Source of the DNA: Natronococcus sp. CG52
Lineage (GTDB): Archaea > Halobacteriota > Halobacteria > Halobacteriales > Natrialbaceae
Assembly: GCF_023913515.1 (NCBI RefSeq)
Contig: NZ_CP099391.1
Location: forward strand, 2,170,001 to 2,234,000
Length of the DNA: 64,000 nt
Direction: 5' to 3'
The notes under the pieces were generated by a model. That model was not told the origin of the DNA, did not search any database, and saw nothing but the letters and a program-made list of their open reading frames with translations. Below, one piece after another: positions 61,880 through 64,000 of this stretch; position 1 is the first letter of the stretch, and each line of letters starts with the position of its first letter. The translations under genes were made by a program, and so were the position numbers.

Positions 61880-63019
61880 ATGAGTAGCGCCACTGACGTC
61901 GAGACGCGCGACCCTAACGACTTGACGCCCCATCCGAAGAACGACGAGATATACGGAGATGGTGCCCCGGATTGGTTCGTAGAGAGTATTGAGAATAAGG
62001 GCATCCGCGAGCCCATCGTCATCACAGAGGAGAGTAATTTCGATGACAGCGAGGTGATTATCAGCGGTCACCGCCGCCATGATGCCGCAATGAAAGCCGG
62101 ACTCGAGGAGGTCCCGGTTAGGTTCGAGGAGTACGAAACAGCGGCTGAGGAACTTGAGGCGTTGGTCGATTACAACCAGCAGCGAGAAAAGAACTTCAGC
62201 CAAAAGATACGAGAAGCCCTCGAACTCGAGTCTGTAGAGCGTTCTCGGGCGAAAGGGCGTCAAGGAACTCGAACTGACCTCGACCAAAATTTTGGAGGAA
62301 GTCAATTCGGGACGTCCGCCGAGAAAGTCGCAGAGATGGTTGGCTTCGGAAATCCCGAAACGTACAGACAGGCACGGAAGGTCTGGGTCAAGAAAGAGGA
62401 GGGATACGACTGGGCAGAGGAGCTAGTCGAATCGCTGGACGAGGGCAAAGAATCCGTATACGGGGCCTTTCAGGAGGTCGAAAAGCGAGAGCAGTGGGCG
62501 GAGAACCGCGAAGCCGTCGAATGGGAAGAACTTGAAGGATTGGAATACGTCTATACTCCTGCTGACCTTGTACGCCTGTTCGATGAACTCCAGAGTGAAT
62601 CCAAGGAAAATGACTGGTGGGCTACGGTCGACTCGTTGTATGCCGAATTGGCGGATAGACACGAAGATCTCGATGGTGGATTCCATTTTGCCGTTGACCG
62701 TGGGAAGTATGAAGTATTTCAGGCGTTCCTCTACCTGCTCGAAAAAGAGGGTAAAGTGACGTTCGACGGAGACACTTCGAGTCCTGAACCGTCGTCCTTG
62801 GTCGATAAGAAACCGGATGCTGAAACCCTCGAAGAACTGTACTGGGATGAAGATATGCGCCGAGGAGAAATCGGACTACGGTATAACGTTCATCCGCTAC
62901 TCGTTGGCATCTGGATGTACGAGGAGGATATCCCAAGGAAACGAGGAGGCTTGAACGAGAGTACTCAGGAACGGATCGATGAGCAACGAGGAGATGCCGA
63001 GAATACCGATTCTTCGTAG
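61880..63019 (+). CDS. ParB/Spo0J-like nuclease-domain protein
   Basis: The inner ATG at 61880 gives 379 residues; 61856 is also possible. NDLTPHPKNDEIYGDGAPDW and FVESIENKGIREPIVITEES start the ParB N domain, and IISGHRRHDAAMKAGLEEVP carries the GHRR motif. A helix-turn-helix-like region follows (SAEKVAEMVGFGNPETYRQA). The C-terminal part is helical and acidic (WWATVDSLYAELADRHEDLD). ParB proteins bind centromere-like DNA and CTP; no ParA gene lies nearby. It may also act as a regulator or antirestriction protein. It supports the element being plasmid- or virus-like. Confidence 0.85.
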   Translation: MSSATDVETRDPNDLTPHPKNDEIYGDGAPDWFVESIENKGIREPIVITEESNFDDSEVIISGHRRHDAAMKAGLEEVPVRFEEYETAAEELEALVDYNQQREKNFSQKIREALELESVERSRAKGRQGTRTDLDQNFGGSQFGTSAEKVAEMVGFGNPETYRQARKVWVKKEEGYDWAEELVESLDEGKESVYGAFQEVEKREQWAENREAVEWEELEGLEYVYTPADLVRLFDELQSESKENDWWATVDSLYAELADRHEDLDGGFHFAVDRGKYEVFQAFLYLLEKEGKVTFDGDTSSPEPSSLVDKKPDAETLEELYWDEDMRRGEIGLRYNVHPLLVGIWMYEEDIPRKRGGLNESTQERIDEQRGDAENTDSS

Positions 63020-63234
63020 GCGGCACTCACGCGCCGTATGAGCAGCGATAATATTTAGCAGACTACCACGCTGCCTCTGATGGAGAAATTGTTCTCACGG
63101 CATTCTCATTCGTCTGACGCGATTCTGACCCTGCTACTTGATGATAGGCGTGCTTGATTCCGGTATTGTTTCTCGGAGGGACACCGACCAGTACATTCGT
63201 CACTATTTTGATGGCTGGATATCACCTATGACGT
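63020..63234. other. intergenic region before the last gene
   Basis: No gene is supported. AT-rich sequence with AGCGATAATATTTAGC (63043-63058) could hold a promoter for the gene at 63235 or a terminator for the ParB-like gene. Confidence 0.4.
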
Positions 63235-64000
63235 ATGTCCGCTAAGGAGGCCAAATTTCACGGGATTCTCTACACCCGACTTCTCGACTATATCGACGAG
63301 AACGAGACGCTATTCGAGGAGCCAGTGTCAGAAAAGACGACCGAATCTGGGTTCGCTGATATCTACATTCCCAGTGCACTGAACGGCGAAGTCGTGATCG
63401 AGGTCAAGCGGGACGATATCTATCCTCGAGAGCACGAAGTCGTAAAGCAGGCGCGAGGATACGCAGATGAGTTAGATGCCGAGTTCTACGCCACCTGCAA
63501 CTCAAACGACCTCTTTCTGTACCACGATCAAGGGGAGATCGAGATGCAGGACGTCGACTTCTACTACTTCAACCTCCGCGAGGTCCAACTCGAGGAGGCT
63601 ATCCCGCAACTACTTGGCGTCGTCGAGCACGTCCACGAGGAGCAGTCGCTACCGGATCAGTCAGAGCGTGAGCGAGTTGTCGGGGTCCTGCGCTCATTCC
63701 ATTCGTCGATTTGGCCGTCGTATGCAGCACTCGCCGAGAAAAAGCACGGTCGAAACGAACGCTTCACCCAACAGTTCGACGAATGGGTAGCAGAGAACGA
63801 TTACGGTAGTCTCGATGAGGATGAGCAGTTCGAGATTGCAGGTAAGCAGTACGCCTATCTACTCACCAACAAGGTCCTGTTCTACGAGGTCGTCAGGGAA
63901 AAGACGAAACCCCAGTACGATCCTGAAGTTGGAGATACGGTAGTTGAGATAGAGACGGAGAGTGGTTTTGAACTCGACTCGCTACACGAGCATACGACGC
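63235..64000 (+). CDS. restriction-methylase-like fusion (type IIG), N-terminal part
   Basis: The frame starts MSAKEAKFHGILYTRLLDYI and runs off the right edge after 255 residues. The PD-(D/E)xK nuclease motif is visible as GFADIYIPSALNGEVVIEVK, with Asp and the EVK pair. QARGYADELDAEFYATCNSN continues the fold. FEIAGKQYAYLLTNKVLFYE is like the region that leads into the methylase domain in haloarchaeal type IIG or Eco57I-like enzymes. Those enzymes cut and methylate DNA in one chain. The methylase motifs lie outside the window, so the call is provisional. It suits a defence gene carried by an integrated element. Confidence 0.6.
   Translation, partial: MSAKEAKFHGILYTRLLDYIDENETLFEEPVSEKTTESGFADIYIPSALNGEVVIEVKRDDIYPREHEVVKQARGYADELDAEFYATCNSNDLFLYHDQGEIEMQDVDFYYFNLREVQLEEAIPQLLGVVEHVHEEQSLPDQSERERVVGVLRSFHSSIWPSYAALAEKKHGRNERFTQQFDEWVAENDYGSLDEDEQFEIAGKQYAYLLTNKVLFYEVVREKTKPQYDPEVGDTVVEIETESGFELDSLHEHTT

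Larger units (their letters stand above)
56613..64000. mobile_element. probable integrated element beginning at tRNA-Val
   Basis: From the 3' end of the tRNA to the window edge the DNA is visibly less GC-rich, with many genes I cannot assign. It has a terminase-small-subunit-like HGG protein, a run of tiny overlapping genes (59815-60293), a lone ParB-like protein and a restriction-methylase-like gene. This is typical of a provirus or integrative plasmid. No integrase and no second copy of the tRNA end are visible; both may lie beyond 64000. The element type is inferred. Confidence 0.7.

Noticed and set aside
61880-63019. Complete ParAB partition system
   Set aside because: Only the ParB-like gene is visible; no ParA-type ATPase lies within the window on either side, so a full partition system cannot be claimed.

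Overview
The window is from an extremely halophilic archaeon (class Halobacteria; a Natrialbaceae-like genus is my guess). The evidence is high GC with frequent CTCGAG, very acidic proteins, twin-arginine signals on exported proteins, an Orc1/Cdc6 gene beside repeated origin boxes, archaeal RfcL and HMG-CoA synthase, gcvPA/gcvPB as separate genes, and many small haloarchaeal zinc-binding proteins. All calls come from reading the sequence and recognising families; no database search was run.

Layout. 1-6.75 kb: two acyl-CoA synthetases either side of an IclR regulator, then a Tat-exported gluconate-dehydrogenase-subunit-3-like protein overlapping a GMC flavin oxidoreductase. 6.75-16.6 kb: a gene-poor stretch with small zinc-binding proteins, decayed gene pieces, a truncated TnpB and four copies of a palindromic interspersed repeat. 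16.3-19.5 kb: a replication-origin module with orc1 (minus strand), six clear same-direction origin boxes, an AT-rich stretch and two inverted boxes. An imperfect direct repeat of at least 115 bp lies on both sides of it. 19.5-25.2 kb: a UbiA prenyltransferase, sucCD and small proteins.

25.5-30 kb: a biotin locus, bioB-bioU-bioF-bioD. The second gene appears to be the suicide enzyme BioU standing in for BioA. 30-41.9 kb: rfcL, a CinA-like protein, an XRE regulator, gcvH-gcvT, a Tat-exported subtilase with a palindrome at its promoter, a NYN-domain protein, a TatD-like hydrolase, a DUF2150 protein and HMG-CoA synthase. 42-56.5 kb: a SafE-like membrane protein with a copper P-type ATPase, an AI-2E family transporter, gcvPA-gcvPB, an NAD kinase/phosphatase fusion, a PduO-type cobalamin adenosyltransferase, and an adenine-deaminase-like protein with altered motifs.

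56.5-64 kb: a tRNA-Val(CAC) gene, followed by AT-richer DNA with unfamiliar small genes, a terminase-small-subunit-like HGG protein, iteron-like repeats, a lone ParB-like protein and the start of what looks like a restriction-methylase fusion. This looks like one end of an element integrated at the tRNA. Its far end and any integrase lie outside the window.

The items most worth following up are the origin module with flanking repeats, the seven-copy repeat family in two sizes, the BioU-type biotin locus, and the tRNA-linked element.
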